Made by a program: the position numbers and the translations under genes
Part shown: piece after piece, positions 1-15,000 of the stretch
Numbering within the stretch: the first letter of the stretch is position 1
Layout of the letters: each line of letters begins with the position of its first letter
The notes under the pieces: model-generated
Seen by the model: the letters and a program-made list of their open reading frames with translations, nothing else
What the model was told of the DNA's origin: nothing
Database searches by the model: none
From: Prostheceraeus crozeri
Taxonomy: Eukaryota > Platyhelminthes > Polycladida > Euryleptidae
DNA: 64,000 nucleotides
Direction: 5' to 3'
Assembly (NCBI GenBank): GCA_907163375.1
Contig: CAJQUW010008598.1
Coordinates: 1-64,000, forward strand

Positions 1-1160
1 CCACAGTGGCCAAAGAAAGATCTCTTATCATGTAAAAAGTTTATATATGATTTCTTGAATAAAGCGTGTAAACATATTGTCCAATTTACTCCGCACAATG
101 ATGATTATAATTATGTACATCATGTAGTTGAGAAAGATTGGATTGTTGGTTTAAGTCCAAGTTTAAGAAATGATTTAGGCTACCTCGCTAGCGCCTTAAC
201 AAGCTATGATAATTTTAACGTTAATTACCACATAAGTGGTCATAAACAGTTAATATATCGAGAGGAAGCTTATTATGTAGATCTTATTCCAAGAAATGAG
301 AAGACGTTGGTGAAGAAGATTGTGATTAAGCCAAGAAAGACAAACATGACTCCTGAAACATTATTGAAGAAATTTAATTATCTCCTTCGAGTTGATGGTA
401 AACAAGTGGCAACATTGACTTATATCAAATCATCTAATCATATTGCAATAAGCAAATTAAATGATGATGATCTAGTATTAGTTTGTTCAAAAGATTTTCA
501 TCAGTTCTTACGACATCGTTCTGCAGCTGTTCATGGAAAATCTGATATGCAACATTTACCATGTGAAAGGTCAAATCAATTTGATACAGAATGGCCGTAT
601 CTTTATACAGAAAGTGTGTAGAGCCTTTTGGTGGTTTCTTACATGAAACAAGAGTGTTGATGCCTCGCATTATTACTTCGGTTAAATTGGTTGTAGATTA
701 TTTAAATGAAGTGATTAATGAGCAACATATTTCATTTTCTGAAAAAGAAGGTACTTTGTCTCTCACTATAAGTGGAAAAGGTATTGAACTAATTATGGAT
801 AAAACTCTAATGGACATTTTGGGTTTTGATCAAAATATCTTTAAAAGTGGTACTGTAACCAAAGCTAGCGCAGACATGTCGCTATCGCGTCGTATTAACT
901 ATTTTCAGATATATTCCAATATTGGTGAAGATGTACGTGTGGGAGATGTTGAAGCTCCATTGCTAGCAATGATACCATACCAGCCAAAAAGCTGCAGTAT
1001 TTTATCTGAGCATACTTTCAAGAAAGTGCATTATACAAAGCTGAAATCAAACTACATCCCACAAATTGATATTGCCATTTATGACGATGCTGGTGCGTTG
1101 ATTCCTTTTCATAAAGATGCTGTGACAAGTATCACACTCCATTTCCGAATGAAGAGTTAA
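1..1160 (+). pseudogene. Companion gene 1 of copy A (structural-like family, fossil)
   Basis: Same family as the gene at about 61,950-63,350. The window starts inside it, so its N-terminal part is missing. The protein ends in a conserved stretch with the pattern YIPQIDIAIYDDAGALIPF followed by a beta-strand-like ending, which I associate with a protein that accompanies this kind of polymerase in invertebrate genomes. Its function is not established; a virion or structural role is inference. The stop lies about 10-40 bp before the next gene on the same strand, so the two probably share a transcript. This copy is broken about once. Confidence 0.6.
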
Positions 1161-1169
1161 TGCAAAAGT

Positions 1170-2720
1170 ATGCTAATATATTTTTCCAATGTGAATAATA
1201 TGGAAAGTGAAAATAAGGACTCGTTTCTAATCTACTTGCCCAGTAATGCTTCTATGAATAAATTTCCCAAAAATAAACCATCAGACTATCGAGTAGAATT
1301 AAATCGGCCACTGCATTTAGAAGGTGAATGGGAGGTTGGCGTTTCTAGTATTTGCTATGATAGCAATATTCAGAATGTGAATGATTTGGAAGAAATGATA
1401 TTGACTCCTCGCACCCATGATGGAATAACGATGAATAATGCATTTCAGTTCCCATACAATTTAACATCAGATGGAAAGTGGAACTATGAATGGATTCAGA
1501 TAAAATCAGATTCTTATGAGCCATTTGGGAATGAGAAAATTATTAAGGCATTCAACAGTGGTAATACTTCCATCATGAAGAATAAAAATCAGAAAGCTTA
1601 TGAGTTTACTATCTATCATTGGAGTGGGAGACAGTTCCTCCGCTTTCATTCTTTTACTAAAGGTCTTACGCTGAGGTTGGATAGTGAATTCTATCCACAT
1701 CTTGGTTTTGGTCATGGACTACATCTAACGTCAATTGCTACTGCAAATGTTAAAAAAGTTTATTCAAATCGAATCAACAAATTTCATTATAGATTTAAAA
1801 TATTTGATGAAGATGTTGTAGAATGCGAAGAACGCATCATTTTGAAAAAGCGTGGTGTTCAACCTTTATCACTTATTGAGTTAGTAAAACGATGGAATGA
1901 GACTGTGGGTAAGAAGTATGGAGAGAAAATTATGGCGGACAAAAATAAGTTGGTTATTCAGAAATATAATGACAAACTTACAGTTTATTTCTCTCCAACC
2001 TTGCGTCATTTTGTAAGACATTATACACCTATTATTGGAAGCGGTGTGGTGTATGCTTCTCATGAATATCACACTAAAGCTGATTCAGTTAATGATGAAT
2101 GGTGGGTGGACATCTATGGCGATCGCATCAAGAAAATTTACCAGTCTTATGAAGAATCTAAAGTTGCTATCAATATAATGCCGCGTCTATATCATACAGT
2201 TGAAAGCTTCATTCATGTAGTAAATCCTTATATACAACAGAAGTTGAAGCATGTGATGAAAAGTAAATATGATGTAAAGACACACCACATTTCGTTTTCA
2301 ATTGAAAATCAACGCGTTGTTCTGAAACTGGGTGATGACATTCAATGTCAATTGAGTAAAAATTTGAAAAAACTCTTTGGTTTTTCAATGCTACAAACTG
2401 TGTTTGCTGCTGCGCATACGATTGGTATAGAAACACCAATGACACTTGATAAACATGAACAGCACCTTTACATTCAAAGTGATTTGATTCTACCTATTTC
2501 TGTTGGTGAGAAAAAAGAATACATTTTACGTGATTTCATTCATGATAAAGACGCTTCATATGGAATAGTCGAGAAGATGTTTGAATCTATTTTCTATCAT
2601 CCCGTCGTCAAACAAACTATACCCTCTATTGCTATCAAAATTACCAATGGTTTACAAGAGTGCATCCATGTGAAAGATACTAAATCCCTCGTAACTTTAG
2701 TGTTTCGGAAAACAAAGTGA
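1170..2720 (+). CDS. Companion gene 2 of copy A, 516 codons, looks whole
   Basis: Long open frame, about 97% identical in protein to its partner at the right (about 60,391-61,950). An internal ATG at 1,200 gives MESENKDSF and may be the true start, since the family usually begins just before an SF-x-I/Y-L-PSN motif; the first ATG at 1,170 adds ten residues. The N-terminal 60 residues carry PSNASMNKFPKNKPSDYRV followed by LEGEWEVGVSSICY. The pattern is shared with companion gene 1, so the two look like paralogues. No signal peptide or membrane segment is obvious. It lies tail to tail with the polymerase gene. Role unknown; a particle component is a guess. Confidence 0.65.
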   Translation: MLIYFSNVNNMESENKDSFLIYLPSNASMNKFPKNKPSDYRVELNRPLHLEGEWEVGVSSICYDSNIQNVNDLEEMILTPRTHDGITMNNAFQFPYNLTSDGKWNYEWIQIKSDSYEPFGNEKIIKAFNSGNTSIMKNKNQKAYEFTIYHWSGRQFLRFHSFTKGLTLRLDSEFYPHLGFGHGLHLTSIATANVKKVYSNRINKFHYRFKIFDEDVVECEERIILKKRGVQPLSLIELVKRWNETVGKKYGEKIMADKNKLVIQKYNDKLTVYFSPTLRHFVRHYTPIIGSGVVYASHEYHTKADSVNDEWWVDIYGDRIKKIYQSYEESKVAINIMPRLYHTVESFIHVVNPYIQQKLKHVMKSKYDVKTHHISFSIENQRVVLKLGDDIQCQLSKNLKKLFGFSMLQTVFAAAHTIGIETPMTLDKHEQHLYIQSDLILPISVGEKKEYILRDFIHDKDASYGIVEKMFESIFYHPVVKQTIPSIAIKITNGLQECIHVKDTKSLVTLVFRKTK

Positions 2721-3002
2721 AGTCATTGTGATATGTTTATTGAAATAAAAATATGTATATGAAAAAGTCTTTTCACAGATATAGGGGGAATGGGCTGACT
2801 GTAGGCATATATTCACAAGGAAGAAACGATCTCATGCGATACATAAAACAACCATGTATATCTACAAAAAGCAACATCAAAATACTGAGTTAAAGTTGAT
2901 TATGTCAATACATCTCCTGAATGTGGTAGCGTGAGTTTTATTCTTTTGGGTGGAGGTATGTTTGTGTCAGGATGTCCATGTGGAAGAGATGTGTTATGTC
3001 CT
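2721..3002. other. Convergent 3' region between companion gene 2 and the polymerase gene, copy A
   Basis: AATAAA-type polyadenylation signal on the plus strand just after the companion gene (around 2,741-2,750). The segment matches 60,100-60,390 of copy B in reverse. The last 100 bases are the 3' end of the polymerase gene, read on the minus strand, up to the point where the CTAA-rich block starts. Confidence 0.6.
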
Positions 3003-6000
3003 AAACCCTAACGAACCTAAACCAACGCCACCCTAAACTACGTCCTAAAAGTCCTAAACCTACTCACTAACTAATCCTACCACGACCTACTAACCTTACT
3101 ATAACTACCTATAAGTCCTCTAACAATCCAAACTAAACTAACTATACTATCTAAACAAACTACAACATACAAACTAACATCCTAACCGTACCTAGCCTCT
3201 AACTAACTAAATAACTATCACACTATTTCCTCAACCTACGAACCCCTATAAGACCAAATCCGAACTAACTAATACTAATACCTAAAACATACCACAAAAC
3301 CCCATGTCCTATACTGAATTCCTCTAACACATCTCTCAATATACACTAAAAACCTATCCAACTATCCTACCTATCCCTACTAAAACTAAAATGTCCTGAA
3401 AGTCCTAACAACTAACCTTAAACTCCTTAAGGCCTATTAGAACTAAACTAACTATACTAACGTCCTACCTACCTAACTCCTAATATACCTATCCTAACGA
3501 AAAAACTAACGATCCCTAACCTTACACCCTACCTCTAATCCTAAAACTCCAAATACCTATTCTACGTCCCTAACACAAACAACCTTACTAACATACTACA
3601 CCAACCTATATACTAATACTTATCCACTATAAACCGCTACCTACTAACTCGTCCTACCTACTATACAACTAAACACCTAAAATGTCCTTCAAAAACTACG
3701 TCCACCTACTAAGTCCCTACACCCCTATTCTTGTCATATAACTAACTACCGATACTAACCTACTACAACTCCTAGTTCCTAATCAGTATAACTAATCTCA
3801 CTACCTACCGAACTACCTAACATAAACCTACACTTCTAAAAACACGTCCTACCGTACATACTAAAATAATGCCTAATCCTACCTAACCTATTCCTAATAC
3901 AAATGTCCTAACAACCTCTCTACTACTCAAACATAACTCCTATCCTAGTATTCTATCCTACACTACCTACCTAAAACTTAAACTACAACCCGAACTACAT
4001 AATAACAACTCCTACCCTATAACACTAAAACTACCGAACTAAACGTACAAATTCACTATAATCTACAAATAATTACTCCTAACTCTAGCCTAACCCTATC
4101 CTTACCTAAAACTCTCCTAAACTACCTACAGAACACAACTCTAACTAAGTCCTACTCCTACTCTACTCTAGTCCTACATTCGTACGTCCATAATCCTACT
4201 TATCCTACACTAATATCACTAACACCTAACTAACGCTAACTCTACCTTAAAGAACACATAATCTACCTAAACTTTCTAGACTACACTAATAAAACTACCC
4301 AAAAAACTAACTTCAACTAAAAGTCCGACTAACTTGACATACTACGAACTCTACACGAACACGCTCATCCTCTAATTCGCTATCTATCCTAGTCCTACTA
4401 TACTTAACAAAACTAACTATCACTACCACCAAATCCTAATCTAACTCTAACAATCTCTAACTACTACTCACTAAGTTCCTACTAACTAACTCTAACTACT
4501 AATCCTACTACTATAAACACTACTCTAAATCCCCTACTATAACAAACACCTAACGTCCCTATACTCCTACTAACCCTAATACCCGACACCTACCCTACAA
4601 AAATCCGTTGTGCCTATACTAAAATCGATCTAGTAACTACGAAGCTCTAACAACAAACCACACCTAAAAAAAACGACCTAACCTAACAAACCCCCTCTAA
4701 ACCTATCCCTACAATCACACTATCTACCTACCAACAACCGTAACCTACTAAAAACCTATTACAAAAAACCTACTAAACACAGTCCTCCTATCTTTCCTAA
4801 AATTAACCTAAACTAAACCTCCAAAAAGGTCCTAAACTAAAAAACTAACCCTAAAATGTCCTCTAAACTAACCTCAACAATCCTAATAATAACAAACTCG
4901 TACTAACGACCCTAACATAAAACTAAACCCCCCCCCCTAAACTCTCTAACCAAACTAAAACTACCTTAAAAAATCCTAACTAACCCTTCCCTACTAAAAA
5001 AACCTACCACTCTCAACTAAACTAACCCTAACACTAACTCAACTAGCTTATGTCCTATCCTACCCTCTAAAAAACACTCCTAACTACCCTCCTACCTATA
5101 TAACTACTCACCCTACACGTCCTAACGCCTAAATTCCTAACTAAAAAAATTATCCGATCCAACAAACGACTCTAACTACTACTTAACCCTCTATCCCTAC
5201 CGACCAAATACCTACCTCAAAGCCCTATCCTAAAAAACTACTACACTAACACCTGTATCCTATCCTACTAACCCCAAACCTACCATAAAACTACCTAACA
5301 TCCTAACTAAAACTAACTTCTAACACTACCACTCATACACCTAACTACTAACAAAAAACTACTAAAAACAACCTACTACACTAATCCATAAAACCTAACC
5401 ATAAAACTAACCCAAAAAACCCTACTTACACTAATCACCTCTACACACATAAACTAAACCTACAATTACCTACAACCTCCCAACTACTACCAAAAAGTCC
5501 TTAATCTCTAACATATACCTAAACTAAACCTATTAAACTAACTACTCCTACTACAAAACTACTATTATGTCCTATCAAAAACCCCTATCCCCTGCCTACC
5601 CTACTACCTAATGCCGTAAAACTGTCCCCTAAAAACCAAATAACACCCAACCTAACTACTCTACTAACTAACGTCCTAGGCCTACCTTATACTACCACTC
5701 CTAAACTACTAACTAAATGTCCTACTCTACACAATGTCCTAATCCTACTACCCTACTACTACCGCACTACACTACCGTCCTACTATACTAACTCCTACTA
5801 AACCTAACTACTAAAACTACACCTAAAACCTTATACAAATAATAATCGCCCTACTAAGTCCTCCTAATAACCATTAACTCACTAAATCACTTAAACTACT
5901 ATCCTCCTATACCCTTATAAAAAATCCTAAAAAACGAACACACCTACTAAAAACTAATATCCTACTACAGCCTATCCTCTCCTAACTAAACACTCACTAC

Positions 6001-9000
6001 CTAACTAACTACCAACTAAAATGTCCTACTCGATAACTACACTAATGTCCCAAAAACTAACGTCCCTCTACTCTAACCTAACTAAAAAACTAACAAATAA
6101 GTCCACCTAAACCTAAAAACTACAAAGTCCTACTATAACTAAAACAAAAATACCCTACCCCCTAAAGTCCTAAAAACAATGATGGTCCAACTACTAAATC
6201 GAACCTAACGATCACCCGAAAACCTACTAACTACTAGTCTTCCACCTACTTCCTTACTACAAAACTACGACAAATATTATCCAAACAACTACATGTCCTA
6301 ATCCTAACTACACAATCTAAAATGTCCTACTAAACCTACTCTAAACCTAGAAAACTCCTATCACCTAACTATAACTCTACAATACTAAAACTACTACAAA
6401 CCTAAAAATCCCTTTATACTAAAACACTAATAATAACTACCTCTATACTCTTTAACTACTTACCTTAATAACTAACACTACTAATCTAAATACTACAATA
6501 CCTAACAGCCCTAAAAAATCCTACTATCTATCTACTACTAACTAACACAACACAAACCGAACGACTAATAATGTCCTAACTTAACTAACTAACTAACCTA
6601 CCCCGCCTAAACCCTAAAGTCCTATACTAAACAAAAACTACTACTAAAGTCCTACTACACCTCACACTCCTAATCCTGCATAAAACCTTAAAAACCTAAC
6701 TAACCTAATCCTAGACGCTACTAAAAAATAAAACTCTAAATAAACCCACTATCCTAGCTAAAACTACTACCTAACTAATCCTAAACCCTAACTAACCACT
6801 AAAAACCCAAACCTACATATCCTAACTAAAATACCTAAAACTAAACCTAACTAAAGAAACACTATCTAATAGCTAAAAAAAGGTTCCTAACTATTACTAG
6901 TCCAACTCCTACTATCCCTAATCATCCTACCTCCCCTACCTAAAAAAATCTACTACAACCCTACCCCAAAGTTCCTATAAACCTATCTATAAAACTACTC
7001 TAAACAACTATAACCAACGCTCTACCTAAAAACTAAAGACGAAACTATAATCTAATCCTCTAACCATATAAACTACTCTAAACTCAACTAAACACCACCC
7101 CTCACTAATCCCTAGAAATATCCTATACTAGTCCTACCCAAACTACTCTAGTCCGACAGTCCAACTACTCAACCTAAAAAACAATGTCCAAACCTAACAC
7201 TAGCACTATAAACCCCTAACTAGGTCCTAAGTCCTACGCCTGAACTTATAATCCCGACATGTCCTAAATATCGTCCTTAAAATATAACTACATCTACTCT
7301 ACCCGACTCTACAATACTTAAAACTAACCTACCTAAAACTAGTCTCTAACCTACAAGCCCTACCTAACCTACAAAACCGTAACGACACTCCTCACTAAAA
7401 ACAAAACCTACCCTAACCCTACTCTACCCTTCTAAAACAACAAAATGTCCTACAACCGATCATAAAACCCTGGTCCTAAGTCCGATACTCTAAAAAGTCC
7501 TAAATTTCTAGGGGACTCTATACTAAACCTACTAAACTATGCTACCGTCATGACTCGCTAACACTAACGACTAACTACGTCCGTATAACTCTAACTAACT
7601 TTCAAACCTACCCTGACCCTAACTACAGGTCCGAAACTACAAGCTATCCTCCTAAAACTCGCTAACTACTACTTATCGCCTATCGATACAAATCTAAGTC
7701 CGACCTAAATTCCTACACTAAATCAAATCCTATGCGACTTCAACTCTAACTCCTAAACAAATGAAAACGTACTTACTAAAAAACTAACACCTACACTCCA
7801 ACTACAAATGCCTATACCCCTACCGACCCCGTAATAGTCCTCTAACCTACCTTACTACAAGTCCTACAAAACTACTACTACAAAACTATCTCTAGAAACA
7901 TCCTCTAAATCGAACCTACTAAAGTCCTTCACAAAAAATCCTAAAAAAAAACAATCTAAAACATAACGAACACACTAAGTTCCTACACGTCCTAGCTCTA
8001 AGACACTACCTCTAACCTAAATCACGACCAAACCCTAAAACTACATCGAAACTACTAACATACCTATCTTTAATAAACGACTACCCTAACTCTAAATCAA
8101 ATACCTACCCTAGTCCTAGCCTAAACTAACTCCTAATAAATACAAAATATCCTACCCCTAAAACCTAAAAGGCCTAACTACAAAAACACCTAACCAACTA
8201 CTCTACCCTACCGTACCAACCTACTTACTAAATACTAAAACTAAGTCCCTCCTACTAACAAATCCTAAACCCTAAAAACCTACTCCTATCCCTAAATCTA
8301 CGAAAAACTAACTACCCGTATCTACCCGAGTCCGAAACCTACCTATACCCGAACCTAAAAAACACCCTACTACCTTACCTGAACTAACCTACAACTCTAC
8401 ATACCAAACCTACAATACAACCTAAACCACTACGTGTATGGCCTAAAACACACAAAAAAAACTACCTAACCTCTAGTCCTACATAAAAATCCTCCTCTAA
8501 ACCTTACAACTAAAACTACTATACTAAACCTAAAATAGTCCTACCCTAAATGTCCTAACTTCCCTAATATACTATAAAATACACTAATATCCAAAAAAAC
8601 TTCCTACTAATAAGCTCCTATAACCACTATACAACCCGAATAACGTAACTCTACGAACACTTTATGTCCTCTACCTTAACACTAGTCCTACTCAATTTCT
8701 AAATCCTATCTAACCTATATAATCATCAAATCAACTATAAACTATAAAACCTAAAACTTCCTATGAGAATAAAATCCTACAAAACCTATCTACTACTAGA
8801 CCCTACTACAACGAAAAAACAATTAACGTAACGAGCGTCCACCTCTACACTAAAAATCTACTCTACTATAAACAAACAAACCTCACCTCACTAACACACG
8901 AACCTCTCTCAACACCTATTACCCTATAACCTACACTAAAACCTAACTAAACCTACCTGCCTATCGAAACACCTAAATATCCAACCACTCCTAACCTAAA

Positions 9001-12000
9001 CGTCCACTAAAAATCCTTTCAACATACCTATAAACGAAAGCTAGCAAACCCTACTAACCTCGATCTCCTAACTCAACCCTAACACAACGTCATCATCAAA
9101 CTAACTACCTCTAAGTCCTACCAAACTAGAAAACTACTACCCTGCTACTCCTACTCTAACAATAATCTAACCCTATCTAATACTAACTACAACTCGGCAG
9201 TACTACCTAAATGCTACTAATCCTACTCTCCCTATCTAAAAGACACTATATCCTACGACAACTAATACCCCTACTGTCCTAACCACTAGTCCTACCCTTA
9301 CTACCCTACCTACTACTAGTCCTAGGTCCTAACCCTATCCTATCTAAACTACTATGCTACTCCTAAATACAAATCCGTTAAAACTAAACTAACCAAAATA
9401 ACTACCAAACTAAATGGCCCTATCTAGGTCCCTATCTAACCAATAACTAAACCAAAAAACCTACACCACTATTCCTAAATACCTCATAACTCTAAAACCT
9501 ACACACTAAATACTAACTAAATAAAGTCCACTAACTAAAACTACTAGAGTTCCTTCCTACAACTAAAACCTACAAACAACACTACAACTAAAACAAACTA
9601 AAAATAAAAACATCCTACAACTAAGTCCTACCTTACTAGCTCCTCTACTACTAATAAGCCTACAGTATAATAAACCTTACTCTAACCCGACTACCCTACC
9701 CTAAACACCTAAACTTCCTAAATCCTACGAAACTACTAGTCCTAAAAACTACTCTTAGTCCTGCACCTACCTCTTAATAGACAAATAACAAAAAAACCTC
9801 GAGTCCGTTCCTTAGACCTAATCCTAAATAACACTAATCTAACACTACTACGTCCTCTAAACTAACTACTTAACACTCCCTAACTACCTAACAACTCTTA
9901 AAAATGTCCTAAACTACCTAACTAAGAACGAACTCACTACCTCCTACCTAAAACTATCCCTACCTACCATCTCTACCCTAACTACCTAACTAACCGTCCT
10001 ACCTAACAACTACGAACCTAACGTAAATCTCCTACACTACCTAAACCACCTATCCCTCTACCTACCTGCTAAATCCGATCCTAACAAATCCTACAAAAGC
10101 TATACCGCAATCTACTAACTCTACACTTTATAAACGAAAATGTCCCCTACTCTATAAATCCGTAACACGACCTAACCTATCCCTAACTACTAACCTACGA
10201 CTAAGTCCTATGTCCTAAAAGTCCGAACTAAAAGTCCGCACTAAGAACGTCCTACCTAACTAACTATACACTCACCTACTACACTACCTACGTAAGACCC
10301 TTACCCTAACTCACCATACAAAAAACCTACTACACAAATACAAGTCCTGTAAAGTCCTTTCCGACTACTCTATACTCATCCTAAAAATCCTAACCAAAAA
10401 AACCTCTAAAAACTAAAATCCCTACTACCTAAATCTAAACTATAATACTAAAACTAAACTAAAGGCCGAAACTATCTAAAAACGACATCTTAATGTCCTA
10501 AAAAACTCAAACCTACACTCGTTTCATCCCTAACCACCTAATCTACTCCTCCTACTCTTATCTAATAAAAACCTAATTCACTACCTAACAATCTAACACA
10601 AACTACACATATATGTCCTACTAAGTCCTATCCGCTATCTACCTAATACCTGAACAAACCTCTAACCTACCCTACAGTCCCAAACTTAAACTACCCTAAA
10701 ACCAACTACTACTACATACTAATCCTAGCTTCCAAGTGTCCTATCCGCACCTCACTCTAAAAAGTCCTTCATCCGATCTAACTCCTACTAAAACCTAAAA
10801 ACTAACTACTCTATCCTATCAACTAACCTACAAACCCCTCACTACTAAAAACTAACCGATACAATAAACTACGCTCTAACTACCTATACCAAGTCCCTAC
10901 AACTATCTAAAACCACTCTTACACTACACTCTACTACTAACCTACTAAACTCCGAGAATCCTACCAGAAACTAAATACCAACTACTATGTCCGTATACTA
11001 AATGTCCTACTCCTAGCAACTACGAGTCCGTACCCTGAAACACACTTAACTATCTAATCACTAAATGCCCTAATCACTACTCTACCCTACTAACTACCCC
11101 CTAACCTACCTAAATACTCTAGCGAACTAAAGACCACTAATGTCCCTAAACAAAAACAGGTCCTACCTACTTAACCTCTACTACAACATCCTTCTATACC
11201 TAACTAAATATACTGATACTAAGTCCTAGGCCCTAACTACCTACTAAAAAACTAACCTAATCCTCTTAAACTACACAAAAGGATGTCCGAGTCCTACTAA
11301 AACACCTACTAATCCTACTCTACACTAACCATCCTACCTCTACTACCTACTAACACCTACTTAACTCCTATCCCACTAACTAACTATCCTACTCCTACGA
11401 AACCAACCTACTCCTAGTACACCTATCACCTCTAAACAGGTCCCCTTAATCCTACCTACCACTAACCGCACTCAACACGTCCTCTAACAAAAACACACTA
11501 CTAAACCCTAGCTACACTAACACTACCTAACTTATACACACACACTACGATACTAACCTAAATCCTATATCATTCCTACTAACTAAAAACGAATCACTAA
11601 GTCCCTAACGAACTCGACTCACAGTAAACCTACGCACTACCTAACGATACTAAATAATAAATCTAACTGAATACGATACCTAAATAAACTACCAACCGAC
11701 AAAAAACGTCCACTCTCAAACTAACTAACACTTAAATCAACCTACTCCTTAAAAACACTAACCAACATGTCCTACCTAACGTCCTCACCTACTAAATACA
11801 CCTAAATCTGACTAAAACTATCCTTATACTCTAACCTAACGCTACACTACACAACTAAAGTCGCTAAAATCCTACTACAAAACGAGACTATTCCTAACTT
11901 CGAAACAAATCCTAACCTAATACTCCTACAACTATCTAAAACTCTAAACTACTAAATTCTATAAAAATCCTCACTAAAAAAAACAATAATACAACACTAC

Positions 12001-15000
12001 ACATTCCTACTACCGAACACTATAGATGTCCTACTAACTAAACGCTAATACTACACCCCTAAGCCTCCCTCTAAGTCCTAGTCTAATCCTACCCCTATCT
12101 CTAAGTCCTACTAACAAGGGACTATCCTATACTTGTCCATCTAGTTCCCCACTACAATTCCTACTCTACCCCCTCTAAACACTTACCCCTAACTACAACT
12201 AGGCCTACTAAGTATCCTATAACTGCAACGAAATCTACCCCATACTCATAAACTAACTACCTACAAACACTAGTCTAAACTAAAAACTAAACTAAATCCT
12301 ACACTAAGTAACAGATCCTCACATATAAAACCTTCACTAACTAAACCTAAAAACAACTAATCCTACTATGTCCTCTAAATTAATCTACTACTTAACCTAC
12401 AACCTAATAGTCCTAACTAGAAAATCCTAAACCTACCGACTCTATAACCTTCCTACCTAAAGTCCTACCTACTTAACCTACTAACTCTAACACACCCTAA
12501 AAAACCCTACCTAACCGAAAAAAACTAAAACTAAATCCGACATCAACCACATAACTAAAAAACTAACTAGTCCGACCTACTACTACTAAGAAAAACCCTA
12601 ACTACTCCGACTACTATCTAATTCCTACTACACTCCTTCTCCTACTTACATACTATACTACTACCCTACTAAATACAATCCCAAACTTTCTACTACCCTA
12701 CACTAAGCCGTAAACTACTATAAGATAGCCTTCACGACCATTCCTAGTTCCTAACCTCTAACCCCCCCCTTTATGTCCTAAATACGCACTCTAACCGAAA
12801 AAACTAAACCCCTAATCCTCTACAACTACACACTCTACTAAAACCCTAAATAAAATAATAACCTAACCGAAGTCCTAAAACACAATATAAGTCCTCTCTA
12901 ATAGCAAAAATCCTACGAAATAACTAAGTCCTCAACCTAACTAAACCAAAACGTATCCTGTCCAATCTACTAACCAAACACTACTAGTCCTAATACCCCA
13001 ATCTACCGACTAAACTGTTATTAACTATACCACTAAACTAACTAATCTAAATACTAACCAAACTAACAACTGACTATCAAATCTACAAAATAAAAAACAC
13101 CCTAAGTCCTAAATCCTAAAAACAGTCCTACGTCCCTACGACCTAGCTACAAATCAACTCTACAACTATCCTCACTCTCAATAAAAACACCTAACACTAC
13201 ATAGAAACTAAACTCTTGAGTCCCTCAAACCTTAAATGTTCCCGACTATTCCTAAATAATAACTACTACTAACCCTACTTCCTCCAACCCTAAAAGTCCT
13301 CTACACAACAAGAAAAATAACTCAAAAAACTTAAAAACTACTTAAACACCAATACCTACAACCTAAAGTACTAACCCCCACTTACTAAACATCACTACTA
13401 AAACCTCTACCCCAACTACCGTCCTACAGTCCCTACTAAAACTAGTCCTAACCTACTACTTAACTAATTAAAATTCTACTAAGACGCAAAAAACTAGTAA
13501 ACGAGTCCTACACTCTAATCTACTACTAAACCTAAAAAAAAAGAAACCTAACTCAAAAAAGTCCTAACTACTAAACCAAATCCTTCCCTAAACTACTACT
13601 CTCCTCTACCCTACTACTACACATATTACATCCTAAACATCTAACTCTGTCCTAACTACCTAACTACAAAAACCTAAAAAACTAGTCCTACCTAAGTCCC
13701 TTTACTCTCCACTACTAAATCACTATACACGATCTACTACAAAACTACAACTAAGAAGTCCTACCTACTACTACTCACTCGAAATAACTAAACATTCCTA
13801 CAAAATAACTTACCTAAAAAAACAATAAAAGAAAACCAAACTAGTCTACTATCCTACCTCAATGGCCTACCTACCTAACTACTAATAAGGTTCCTAAAAC
13901 TAAACTCACAACTAACTAACCACTACCTACTAACCTACTAAAACTACTAACATCCAAACACTCAATCCCTCACATAAGTCCGAACGAGCTATCCTAAAAT
14001 AATCTAGACTACCTATAAAAACTCAAACCCTAGTCCTACTAGTCCTACCTACAAACCCTAGCCTACTACTACGAACTAAACTAACTACCTACCTCTACAC
14101 TAAAAACCTAAAAAATCCTAAACTAACAACCACTCCTAATTCCTAACACGCTAATCGATCCCTACTAACTAAACTAAACTGCCTATCGACACATAAAACC
14201 TATAATACTAAACTAAAACCCTAAACTAAACCATCTATATACTAACTCTATCCGAACCTAGACTAACAATGTCCTCTCCTAAACCTAAAAAAATACTACT
14301 ACTATCGCATCAAAGTTCCCTAACTCCCTACTACGCTAACTACTCTAACCGACTACCCTCTAATAAACTTCCTACAAAAAACTCACTAACCTAAAAACAA
14401 CTCTACTCTAAACCTCTACAATTCCTCGCCTAAATGCCTAAACCTAACCGCTCAAACTACTACACCCTAACATCCTGTCCTTACACTAAATAGTCCTATC
14501 CTAACAAATAAACTTCCTACTAAACTCAAACTACCTACTATCTATCTACAAATATCTACCCTCTAACTAAAACTAAAAAATGTCCTAACCTACTAAATAC
14601 TATAACCCACCTAACATCTAAACTACCTAAACAATACTAACTAACCTATAAACACTAAATCCTACTATACTCCTTAAAAGGTCCATAAACCTGTCCTACT
14701 ATACTAACTAAACTACTCACCCTCCTACTCAAAAACCTAATATCTACACAACTAAATGTCCGAAACTAACAAACTATAAAAACCTAAATCCGCTACAACT
14801 ATATACCTAAACTTAAAATAACCTAAACTGAACTACTAACTTCTAACAGAACGAACTCTACAAAAGTCCTAACCTACCTACTCTAATAACTAACCTACGA
14901 AACCTCAATCCTCAACAACCTAAAACCTAAAATCTCTACACCTAACCCTATAAACCACCAAACGGCAATAAACCCGACTAAAAAACCTACTCCTAGTCCT